The notes beneath the pieces are model-generated. The model was not told the DNA's origin. It was given only the letters and a program-made list of their open reading frames with translations, and did no database searches. From Dolichospermum planctonicum (GTDB lineage: Bacteria > Cyanobacteriota > Cyanobacteriia > Cyanobacteriales > Nostocaceae), in NCBI RefSeq assembly GCF_005402965.1, contig NZ_BJCF01000001.1, forward strand, positions 157,953 through 221,952: DNA of 64,000 nt. Reading direction: 5' to 3'. Every line of letters starts with the position of its first letter. The first letter of the stretch is position 1. Positions 56,828 through 64,000 of this stretch are shown in pieces. A program made the translations under genes and the position numbers.

Positions 56828-59074
56828 TTACCTCTTACTCTTAGTATAGTAATATGAACTGTATCTGTAATTATAGTTATATCCGAATCTTCGGAATTTC
56901 TCGCCGTTAACTACTACTCCTAGTAAATTGATGGGAGATGCTTTTAGGGTATCAATAAGTTGCTTTAAGGCAGATTTATCTGTTTTATCAATTCTCACAA
57001 CTAGCATGACACCATCAGTATGAACTGCTACCAGTCTAGCATCTACTAATCCTGACAAGGGAGGAGAATCATAAATCACTAAATCAAAATTCTCAGAGAA
57101 ATAGTCCATCATTTGACCCATTTTATCTGATGAGAGCAACCGCGCCGGATCAGGTGGCGTAGGACCTGCGGTAATCACAGATAAATCATTAAGTCCGGGC
57201 ATTTCTTGAATTACTTGGTTGACATCTATATCTGAAGAAATTAAACTACTTATTCCCCAGATATTATTTAATTGTGTTAGTTTATGAACCTTGGATTTGC
57301 GGAGGTCACAATCTACAAGTAATACTTTTTTCCCCATAATAGCGGCTGTTTTTGCCAGACTAAATCCCACCGTACTTTTACCATCTCCGGGGACAGCAGA
57401 GGAAACAACTAAAGACTTAATTGGTCGATCAGAATTAAGCAATTGAATATTACTATATAAAACTTGTAAAGATTCCCAAAATGATCCTTGACCATAATAA
57501 TAGCTGGATCGGGAACGGCGACGAGCAGAAGTGTTAGATATTTCATCACCGGCGATCAGAGGGTCTACAACTACTTCTGGTTCTTGGTCTTTACCTATGT
57601 TTGTCAGGTTTAAAGATGGATTCCACACTAAGTTTTTATTAAAGGGAAGAGATCCTAATAAAGGCAGTCCTATCTTATCCTGGACATTTTCAACACCGTG
57701 ATAGGTATTATCAGTCTGTTCCCGGAGAAAAGCAGCACCTATGCCTAATAAAGAACTAGCCACAAATCCCAACGTTAAATTGCGGGTAATATCTGGAGAA
57801 ATTGGATATTGAGGCTGAAAAGCTGCTTGGATTAATTCCCAAGGTAGTTCTGTTTGGGCTATTTCTATTTGCAGTTGTTCACGAGCCGCTAAAAAGCGAT
57901 TTAAACTTTCATTGGCTATTTGTAAATTCCGCAGGATTTCAGTATATTGCCGAGACAAAACTGGCAACTGGTCTAATTTCAATTGCACTTGTCTTTCTAC
58001 TTGTGCTATGTATTGATTGTCTACTTCTATTTTCTTAATTACATCCGTAGCTTCAGATATTCTGATATTAATAGTGCGTGCGGCTTCTGCTTCAATAATA
58101 GGTAAAAGGTTGGCTCTTTTTTCTTGTAAGGTGCGGATAACTGGGTTATCCGGTTGAAATCGAGTTAATTCTCCAGATAGCTGGGTGTCTAATTGGCGTT
58201 GTTGACCAATTAGGGTTTGATAAAGAGGGGCAGTATTGAGAATTGCTAACTGTTCTTCACGTCTCTGTAGCCTGTCATAATTAGCTCTGGCAGCGGTTAA
58301 CTGTTGATTTATGGTTAGTCTTTGTTGTGCCAAAGATTGAATTTGCGCAGAAATTACTTCAGATTGGTTTTCTGGATCAATAAAATTGTATCTTTGGCGG
58401 AACACTTGCATTTCTTTTTGCAACTCTCCTAGCCTAGTTCGAATTTCAGGTAGTTTTGCCTCCACAAATTGGACTCCCTGACGGAGCTTTGTTTGCCGCT
58501 TGTTGAGACTATATTTTAAATAATAATCAGCCAGGGGATCTAGTATAAGTTTAGTTTTTCGATTATTATCACTTTTATAGCTAACTTGGATTATTTTTGA
58601 TTGTCCCAAGCGACGAATAGTTAAACCTTGCAAAAGGGTATAATAATTAATATCAGGATAAGATCTTTGGATTTCTTTAATAAAATCTCGCAGCAGTTCT
58701 GGACTTTGGAGAACTTGAATTTGGCTCTCATAATCTAGTCCGGCTGGTTTAAGGACATTAGCGAGTCCTACGTCGATTTTCCCTAGTTCAGAGTCACTAT
58801 TAACAGGTTCAACTAATATTTGGAAGCCGCTTTCATAAATTGGTACTTGTTTAAAAGTTGTATAAATAACACCACCCATAGCAACGGAAGCAACTCCTAT
58901 GATGATAATTGCTCGGCGCTGTAAAAGACCAAAAAGGGATTTGAGGTTAAAATCACTAGCCTCTTCTGAAAATTGGGAAAATGTGGGATTTGAAAATAAT
59001 GTAGGAACAGGAGTAGAAACAGGAGCCGTACTACTCCCGTAATTTTTGTCGTTTGTAATTTGTTGGTCAAGCAT
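56828..59074 (-). CDS. Polysaccharide co-polymerase / tyrosine autokinase (Wzc-like)
   Basis: 748 residues. N-terminal Wzz domain with a first membrane helix (RRAIIIIGVASVAMGGVIYTTF, about 52-73), long periplasmic coiled coil (about 190-420), a second membrane helix (about 430-450), then the bacterial tyrosine kinase domain: Walker A VPGDGKST (about 560), VLLVDCDLRKSKVH (Walker A') and VIYDSPP (Walker B). The C-terminus is a tyrosine cluster (GYNYNYRYSSYYYTKS), the autophosphorylation site. It controls chain length and export of exopolysaccharide. Confidence 0.93.
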   Translation of the reverse strand: MLDQQITNDKNYGSSTAPVSTPVPTLFSNPTFSQFSEEASDFNLKSLFGLLQRRAIIIIGVASVAMGGVIYTTFKQVPIYESGFQILVEPVNSDSELGKIDVGLANVLKPAGLDYESQIQVLQSPELLRDFIKEIQRSYPDINYYTLLQGLTIRRLGQSKIIQVSYKSDNNRKTKLILDPLADYYLKYSLNKRQTKLRQGVQFVEAKLPEIRTRLGELQKEMQVFRQRYNFIDPENQSEVISAQIQSLAQQRLTINQQLTAARANYDRLQRREEQLAILNTAPLYQTLIGQQRQLDTQLSGELTRFQPDNPVIRTLQEKRANLLPIIEAEAARTINIRISEATDVIKKIEVDNQYIAQVERQVQLKLDQLPVLSRQYTEILRNLQIANESLNRFLAAREQLQIEIAQTELPWELIQAAFQPQYPISPDITRNLTLGFVASSLLGIGAAFLREQTDNTYHGVENVQDKIGLPLLGSLPFNKNLVWNPSLNLTNIGKDQEPEVVVDPLIAGDEISNTSARRRSRSSYYYGQGSFWESLQVLYSNIQLLNSDRPIKSLVVSSAVPGDGKSTVGFSLAKTAAIMGKKVLLVDCDLRKSKVHKLTQLNNIWGISSLISSDIDVNQVIQEMPGLNDLSVITAGPTPPDPARLLSSDKMGQMMDYFSENFDLVIYDSPPLSGLVDARLVAVHTDGVMLVVRIDKTDKSALKQLIDTLKASPINLLGVVVNGEKFRRFGYNYNYRYSSYYYTKSKR

Positions 59075-59253
59075 AGCTTTTTTGCGGGTGAATAACCAGG
59101 GATATGTAACTGTTTTCTACCTTCATCAGTCATAGTTTAGCAATTTTTAACGCTGATCACCAATAACTACTAAAATCTATTGGTCATATTATATCAATAT
59201 GCGGTTCAGAAAATTCAGAACCCCAATAAGCATGACTTAAAACCCACATTCCG

Positions 59254-59826
59254 CTAATTTTTGCTAGTGTCTGATGCTAAATTTTCCCATTCCGCCCTTT
59301 TTTTGATTGGTTGAGCCGGATTTCCTGAGTAGACGATATTGGACTCTAAGGATCTTCCTGTGACACTACCCAATGCTAAAACTGCTCCTCGTCCAATAGT
59401 AACACCAGGTCCGATGACTGATTTTGCTGCTATCCAACTACCCTCTTGAATATAAATAGGAGCAGGAATTAGTTCAAAGTTGGGATGATTCCAGTTATGA
59501 TTACCAGTACAGAGATAAACTCCTTGGGACAAACAAACATGATTTTCGATGGTAACATTAGCTAGATTATCAATCCAGGTATCTTCTCCAATCCAAACGT
59601 GATTACCAATGGTCAAGCGCCAGGGAAATTTAATTTTTACTCCTGTTTTCATACGTACACCTTTACCTATGGTAGCACCAAACAGCCTCAGTATGGAAAC
59701 TTTGATAGATGATATAGGCAGCCAATAACTCTCCACTAGGGGTGAGCCAATGAAGTACCATAAAATTTGTTGACTGTATGGCGCTCCAGGTGTATAACTG
59801 CCAAGTGTGTAATTATCTAAGCGCAT
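59254..59826 (-). CDS. WcaF-type acetyltransferase (left-handed beta helix)
   Basis: 190 residues. N-terminal WYFIGSPLVESYWLPISSIKVSILRLFGATIGKGVRMKTGVKIKFPWRLTIGNHVWIGEDTWIDNLANVTIENHVCLSQGVYLCTGNH has the hexapeptide repeats of a left-handed beta helix, with the catalytic His region in TGNHNW. Similar to WcaF/ WcaB proteins that O-acetylate sugar precursors of exopolysaccharide. It lies in the polysaccharide group; the remnant of a GT2 gene lies just before it. Confidence 0.85.
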   Translation of the reverse strand: MRLDNYTLGSYTPGAPYSQQILWYFIGSPLVESYWLPISSIKVSILRLFGATIGKGVRMKTGVKIKFPWRLTIGNHVWIGEDTWIDNLANVTIENHVCLSQGVYLCTGNHNWNHPNFELIPAPIYIQEGSWIAAKSVIGPGVTIGRGAVLALGSVTGRSLESNIVYSGNPAQPIKKRAEWENLASDTSKN

Positions 59827-59844
59827 AAGTAATTGCTTAATATA

Positions 59845-60005
59845 TTATTTTTTCTGCTTCTATTATAAGTAGACTCAGAAATAGTTATGATAAAACTCAC
59901 TGAAATGTATAGTACCATTCATGCCAACAATCCATAATAGCACCTTTGAGGATGAGACCATAGATGAAGATTATTAAGGTGCGAGGATTTTCTTTTTACG
60001 GATGC
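59845..60005 (-). pseudogene. Remnant of a GT2 gene 3' end (direct repeat, left)
   Basis: About 160 bp match the 3' end of the glycosyltransferase gene at 61905-62066 (shared: ctgaaatgtatagtacca, cctttgaggatgagac, ggtgcgaggatttt), with some changes and no complete frame. It sits before the acetyltransferase, so the GT2 and acetyltransferase genes were probably adjacent until the 60.0-61.9 kb genes came between them. Confidence 0.8.
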
Positions 60006-60131
60006 GATTTGCTTACAGTAGCACTTCGCTATTACTAATTAATAGTACATTAATAGTACACACCTATTGTGGGAAATCCGCATACAGCACTATAAGTTTA
60101 CCTTCGTAAATTGCCAATAGGAGGAACAGCA

Positions 60132-60701
60132 ATGACAGTTACAACGGTTAAAAAGATGACCTTTGAGGAATTTCTTAATTATGACGATGGTACGGATGCT
60201 CTATATGAATTGGAAAACGGAGAATTAATATCCATGGCTTTTGAAAGTGAGATAAATCGTCGAATAGCGATGTTTTTAGTTGCCTGTTTTCTAAAATTAA
60301 GTATTCCATATTATCGGTTGAGTATGAAAACGGAAATGGTTGTAAATAGTCGTCAAGTTGGGGTGCGTGTTCCTGATCTAGTGGTGTTTTCTGAGGAGTT
60401 AGCTCAGATTATGGAAGGGGCTACACGCTCTCTAATTTTAATGGATATGCCATCACCTGTGTTGGTGGTTGAGGTGGTGAGTCCAAATCAAGAAAATCGG
60501 GATTATCGTTACAAGCGTTCTGAGTATGCTGCACGGGGAATTGCTGAATATTGGATTGTTGACCCCATTGCCCAAAAGGTGACAGTATTGGAATGGGTAG
60601 AGGGTTTTTATGATGAGCAGGTATATGTGGGAGATCAGGTAATTGGTTCTCTTATATTTGCTGATTTGAAGTTGACTGTTGCTGAGTTTTTACAGGGTTG
60701 A
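60132..60701 (+). CDS. Uma2-family (DUF820) putative nuclease, copy C
   Basis: About 189 residues from ATG 60132, with aggagg at 60119-60124 as ribosome site. MTFEEFLNYDDGTDALYELENGELI is the family start; putative nuclease residues lie in RVPDLVVFSEE, PVLVVEVVSPNQENRDYRYKRSEYAARGIAEYWIVDP. It differs clearly from copies A and B, so it is a separate acquisition. Its strand is opposite to the surrounding polysaccharide genes, in agreement with an insertion. Confidence 0.88.
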   Translation: MTVTTVKKMTFEEFLNYDDGTDALYELENGELISMAFESEINRRIAMFLVACFLKLSIPYYRLSMKTEMVVNSRQVGVRVPDLVVFSEELAQIMEGATRSLILMDMPSPVLVVEVVSPNQENRDYRYKRSEYAARGIAEYWIVDPIAQKVTVLEWVEGFYDEQVYVGDQVIGSLIFADLKLTVAEFLQG

Positions 60702-60765
60702 CACTCACTAATGAACCTCTTATTTTGACAAAGGTATTGATAATACTAAGGAATATTTTAGTTGT

Positions 60766-61670
60766 TTAGGCGCTTAGGCGATCGCGGACAAAGTCAAGCA
60801 GAGAGTTGGCGATTACTAGGAAGTTATTTCCTTTTTGCTGATTCAGCGTGGTGGGAATAATTTGGTTCCTATCAGCATTATATTCATATAAACCATAATC
60901 ATAATCTTGTAAGAAATTAATTAAGTCGTCTTGTTGGTAACCAAAGTTATTCACACAATCATTTATTTCCATAATCCACACGCAAGCAAGCTGTTTTTGC
61001 AATAAAGAAGTTGCCCCCTGTAAGGCTAATAATTCTGCTCCTTCAATATCAATTTTTGCTAACGTGAGGTTATTTAAAGATTCGTGCTGGAGCAGATTAT
61101 CAATCGTATCAGTGGCAACTACCACTGTATTATCAGTAGGTTCTGCTGTAATAAAGGGCATGGAATCACCTTCAGCAAGGTTAAGAGCAGTACTTCCAGT
61201 GAAGTTAGATACTGCTAATGGGTAAGTTTTCACTTGCTGCAAATGATTTATCTTTAAATTTTCCTCCAACCGAGCATAATTTTTAGGAAGTACCTCAAAA
61301 CTATAAATTGTGCCAGATGTGATTTTAGATGCAGCCAATAGTGTATATATGCCTATATTAGCATATTAGCACCAATATCGAGAAAAGAATCTTCGGCGCG
61401 TAAATATCTCAGCAGAAAATTCATTTCATGATAATCATAAAGTCCACAGTATAGGACTGCTGAAGCTGAACGACTATCAGGATAGCAGCGAATTTTGACT
61501 CCGTTAATAACTTGATGATCAATATATTTGTTAGTTAGACGTTTATAGAACTGCCAACCCATAAATTTGAAAACAGATTGGATTTTTTTGTCTTGGCAGT
61601 TAGGATGCGACAAAATATATCTAAGAGTTGATATAGCAAAAATATTGTTAGAAAGTTTCATTTTTGACAA
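60766..61670 (-). pseudogene. FkbM-family methyltransferase broken by an 8-bp tandem duplication
   Basis: Two frames make one FkbM protein: 61353-61670 (MKLSNNIFAISTLRYILSHPNCQD... to SFLDIGAN) and 60766-61338 (...ASKITSGTIYSFEVLPKNYARLEENL to the end). At 61355-61370 the unit atattagc occurs twice in tandem (GCTAATAT on the coding strand). Removing one copy joins the frames as LDIGANIGIYTLLAASK, which is the SAM-binding motif. So the gene is disrupted right in motif I. FkbM enzymes O-methylate sugars or other small groups. The break may be recent because the two frames are otherwise clean. Confidence 0.85.
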
Positions 61671-61851
61671 GATGTAAGTGTATAACTGGAAAGTTCAATT
61701 CTTGAAAGTAAAAAGCTTTAACAGCTTCTCGAATATTGGCTTTGAGTTTTTCCCAAGAATCTCCTTGGGTAAAAATGTCTTCGGTGAGACATTCAGTAAC
61801 AAATCCCCCGTCTTCTGCTTGGGAAACTTCAAAAACCAGTGTATTTACCAT
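61648..61851 (-). CDS. HicB-like small protein
   Basis: About 67 residues from ATG 61851 (61893 is an earlier start). LVFEVSQAEDGGFVTECLTEDIFTQGDSWEKLKANIREAVKAFYF is the HicB-like fold. No HicA-type toxin is seen beside it; instead its end overlaps the start of the fkbM gene by 23 bp. Probably an orphan antitoxin-like protein. Confidence 0.7.
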   Translation of the reverse strand: MVNTLVFEVSQAEDGGFVTECLTEDIFTQGDSWEKLKANIREAVKAFYFQELNFPVIHLHLVKNETF

Positions 61852-61893
61852 CAGATTAACTCCTAGCAATAAAGAGCAGGTTATTTGAGCCAA

Positions 61894-62673
61894 TTAATTA
61901 TCTATTTTCTCTGCTTCTATTATATGTATAGCCAGCAATATTTCTGCTAAAACTCTCTGAAATGTATAGTACCATCCATGCCAACCGTCGAGAATACCAC
62001 CTTTGAGGATGAGACAATAGATGAAAATTATTAAAGGTGCGAGGATTTTGCGTTTACGAAGGCGATCGCCTATACTAAGTTCATGCTCTGGTGTTTCTAA
62101 AAGTTTTTTACTTTCAATTACCATATAACGATCTTGCGCCCATAACCAACGACTCAATGGTTTGCGATCGTCGTGGTGGATGTATGCTGATAATTGACTA
62201 GATTTACCTTGATTCTTTAAAAGTTGAGTATGTCCGTCATCAATATATATTGCTTTGTCTTTACGGAAAAGAATTTGACGGGGAGGGAGTATAGTACCTC
62301 GTAAGGGTTTACCAAATACACAATATTTGAATTTAGCAAAATAGCCATCAATGCCAGAATTGGGAGATAGATTTTTTATTTCAGTTATTAGTGCATCAGT
62401 GACAATATAATCTGCATCTAAGGATAAAACCCACTCAGTTGCAACTTTTTCTAATCCATAGTTCCACTGAGTAGCATGAGTATCAAATTTCCTGGAAAAT
62501 ACTTCTACTTGAGGATATTCAGACAAAATTTCTAATGTTGTATCTGTGCTATAACTGTCAATAACAATGATTTTACTTGCCCATTTAAGTTTTTCCAGGG
62601 TACGATTAATGTTATTTTCTTCGTTATAGGTAAGGACGAGAGGTGTAATTTGTTCTAACATTAGGATATTCAA
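61894..62673 (-). CDS. Family 2 glycosyltransferase
   Basis: 259 residues, GT-A fold. ITPLVLTYNEENNINRTLEKLKWASKIIVIDSYSTDTTLEIL at the start, then WVLSLDADYIVTDALITEI with the DxD metal motif (LDADY). A basic and hydrophobic C-terminal part (RKRKILAPLIIFIYCLILKGGILDG) suggests membrane association. It transfers sugars in exopolysaccharide assembly. Its 3' end is duplicated at 59845-60005. Confidence 0.88.
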   Translation of the reverse strand: MNILMLEQITPLVLTYNEENNINRTLEKLKWASKIIVIDSYSTDTTLEILSEYPQVEVFSRKFDTHATQWNYGLEKVATEWVLSLDADYIVTDALITEIKNLSPNSGIDGYFAKFKYCVFGKPLRGTILPPRQILFRKDKAIYIDDGHTQLLKNQGKSSQLSAYIHHDDRKPLSRWLWAQDRYMVIESKKLLETPEHELSIGDRLRKRKILAPLIIFIYCLILKGGILDGWHGWYYTFQRVLAEILLAIHIIEAEKIDN

Positions 62674-62684
62674 ATATATTCTTG

Positions 62685-63335
62685 TTATTGAACTATGGTA
62701 CTAGAACACAACATAGTTTTCCAAAGATAGGGAAATCTACCCGCAAACTTAAACTTGATATTTGTATAGTTCTCTGATTTAAGTAAAGCCGTCATAGTTG
62801 GTACGGAAAAGAATTTGATATGACCACCATCCCAAAGAGCGGTAAAATGGTTGTCCATTTTCCCTGTAGCAGCCATCACTAGGTTTTTTAAATAACCATG
62901 ATAAGGTGTGGTTAGGATTAACCCACCATTGGGTTTCAGGCATTTTTTAGCGTTTCTGACTAATTCTTTAGGATAAAATAAATGCTCAATTACCTCAACA
63001 GCAATCACAATATCAAAGTTGTTTCCTAGTTCGGAGTATGGTAAATCGTAAATACTACCTTGAATAAAGCGACAATTGGGAAAACTTTGATTAGCCAATT
63101 TTACACCTGATTCAGATTCTTCAACACCAACAACTTCATAACCCTGCTGTGCTAGGAAATTGCTCAAGCTACCATTACCACAACCAAGATCCAAAATCCG
63201 AGGTTTTTGGTTGTTATCGGGGGGGGGTAGCATTTCTGACATCATTTCCATAAGTGGTTTTAGCAAATAATTGTGATGATGTTCAGCTTGACTATTTTGA
63301 TAGGAATATTCGTATTGGTTGGGTATGGTAGTCAT
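62685..63335 (-). CDS. SAM-dependent methyltransferase in polysaccharide group
   Basis: 216 residues. ILDLGCGNGSLSNFLAQQGYEVVGVEESESGVKLA (about 47-81) is the SAM-binding region; IVIAVEVIEHLFYPKELVRNAKKCLKPNGGLILTTPY follows. A UbiE/COQ5-like class I methyltransferase that may modify a sugar or lipid carrier. A run of nine C residues on the coding strand near 63221-63229 (codons for PPP) lies early in the gene. Confidence 0.85.
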   Translation of the reverse strand: MTTIPNQYEYSYQNSQAEHHHNYLLKPLMEMMSEMLPPPDNNQKPRILDLGCGNGSLSNFLAQQGYEVVGVEESESGVKLANQSFPNCRFIQGSIYDLPYSELGNNFDIVIAVEVIEHLFYPKELVRNAKKCLKPNGGLILTTPYHGYLKNLVMAATGKMDNHFTALWDGGHIKFFSVPTMTALLKSENYTNIKFKFAGRFPYLWKTMLCSSTIVQ

Positions 63336-63562
63336 TTGTTTTAAGAGGTTATTTGGTAAGTTATGGGGGTTAATGTATTTTACATAAAAAAATAAGGGGC
63401 GATCGACTGTTGGATTTTTGCTATAATTACTTATGTTTGTCTTTTATTCACATCTTTCTGATTATCCCATAATCCGCCAGGGAATTAATTCCCTGTCTAA
63501 TAGCTCAAGTCTACTCAAGTAGAGATACACAACTAACGTAGTTAAACCTTGGTCAAACAGTG
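63336..63562. other. Spacer, probable end of a TnpB-bearing element
   Basis: Between the methyltransferase start and the TnpB stop. It includes HIP-like ggcgatcgac, a palindrome agggaattaattccct (about 63480-63495) and ctactcaagtag (about 63513). Such hairpins are expected near the right end and RNA of IS200/IS605 elements, but the exact end is not defined. Confidence 0.4.
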
Positions 63563-64000
63563 TCAATTGCTGATAATTCGCTCTCTGATTGACCTGACTT
63601 CAGGTTCTAGAGTCTGGGGCTTATCCTTGCCCGTTATCGCTTCGGTTTCCATCAAAGAATCCCGAAACTTCTGACTTCTTTCTAACAAGATTTTCTTCAC
63701 ATCGGAATGTTTCATGTATCGAGTGATTTCAACATCACTCATTCTTGCTAGAATATTGTCAGCAGCGTTAGTATCTGAGTGCATTACGACCCCATCGTGT
63801 CCGGTAAACTTGTCACCACTTCTACTACCCGTTAAGGTAGCAAATCTGGAGTCAAGTTGTGACGTATACGCAGAATTTACACTAACAACCGTGCAACCTA
63901 CACGGGTTGAAACTTGTTTGAGAGCATCCGCAACTACCCCCTTGCACCATGAAGAAACATTTCTCTTCATGCGTTTTCGCAAGGGCTTTTTGCTTTTTAT
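63563..64000 (-). CDS. TnpB-like RNA-guided nuclease, C-terminal part (runs off the edge)
   Basis: The C-terminal 145 or so residues of a TnpB-family protein; the frame continues past the window edge. VSVNSAYTSQLDSRFATLTG is the region where TnpB normally has a CxxC zinc ribbon, and HSDTNAADNILAR carries the late RuvC Asp and NAA.N pattern. The Cys pairs of the zinc ribbon are absent. TnpB cuts DNA guided by an RNA from the element end. A TTG at 63982 is a possible but unlikely start. Confidence 0.75.
   Translation of the reverse strand: MKSKKPLRKRMKRNVSSWCKGVVADALKQVSTRVGCTVVSVNSAYTSQLDSRFATLTGSRSGDKFTGHDGVVMHSDTNAADNILARMSDVEITRYMKHSDVKKILLERSQKFRDSLMETEAITGKDKPQTLEPEVRSIRERIISN

Overview
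The window looks like a chromosome segment of a filamentous nitrogen-fixing-type cyanobacterium (Nostocales, Anabaena/Dolichospermum-like). The evidence is AT-rich DNA studded with the HIP1 octamer GCGATCGC, heptameric short tandem repeats in spacers, a cyanobacterial atp operon with both b and b' subunits, ChlH, a XisI protein, an InrS-like sensor and many dispersed palindromic repeats. The genus is an inference.

Layout: (1) 1-8.1 kb: a 1.1 kb spacer, a GH116 glycosidase, a MazEF-like toxin-antitoxin pair, a membrane-anchored Ser/Thr kinase, and a DUF4435 + AAA ATPase operon that resembles the PARIS (AriA/AriB) anti-phage system. (2) 8.2-16.2 kb: housekeeping genes: HtrA-type protease, InrS-like nickel sensor, MenH-like hydrolase, a DUF1611/enolase-superfamily pair (DgcN/DgcA-like), a NUDIX hydrolase, FtsH and a small membrane protein. 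(3) 16-43.9 kb: a defence and plasticity island interrupted by core genes (an LpxB-like protein and chlH). It holds two tandem Type IIG restriction-modification enzymes, three C5-cytosine methyltransferases, an N6-adenine methyltransferase fused to a specificity domain, two Uma2 nucleases, and many toxin-antitoxin modules, several of them broken or chimeric (VapBC, DUF433/DUF5615, PIN, HigBA, HicAB, orphan ParD-like, XisI). These are separated by dense repeats. (4) 44-50.5 kb: the atp operon (atpI-B-E-F'-F-H-A-G, minus strand) with heptad repeats in most spacers. (5) 51-56.6 kb: a two-gene putative nuclease cassette (PD-(D/E)XK-like + PIN-like) inserted at the 3' end of a methyltransferase gene, then msrA, an M48 protease, a lactate-oxidase-type flavoprotein and tRNA-Leu(CAA). 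(6) 56.8-63.3 kb: an exopolysaccharide group (Wzc-like tyrosine kinase, WcaF-like acetyltransferase, frameshifted FkbM methyltransferase, GT2 glycosyltransferase, SAM methyltransferase) with an inserted Uma2 gene. (7) 63.5 kb to the edge: the C-terminal part of a TnpB-like nuclease.

The most notable pattern is repeated duplication. A 3.27 kb tandem duplication produced two Type IIG enzymes with nearly identical nuclease/methylase halves but different target-recognition regions. Direct repeats of about 665 bp flank a cytosine methyltransferase. At three places the 3' end of a chromosomal gene (LpxB-like, methyltransferase, GT2) is present twice, on either side of accessory cargo. The best candidates for undescribed biology are the nuclease/PIN cassette at 51.0-52.1 kb and the tandem Type IIG pair. 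No CRISPR array, rRNA, prophage structural genes or recombinase were seen. All identifications come from reading motifs and protein sequence; no database search was run.
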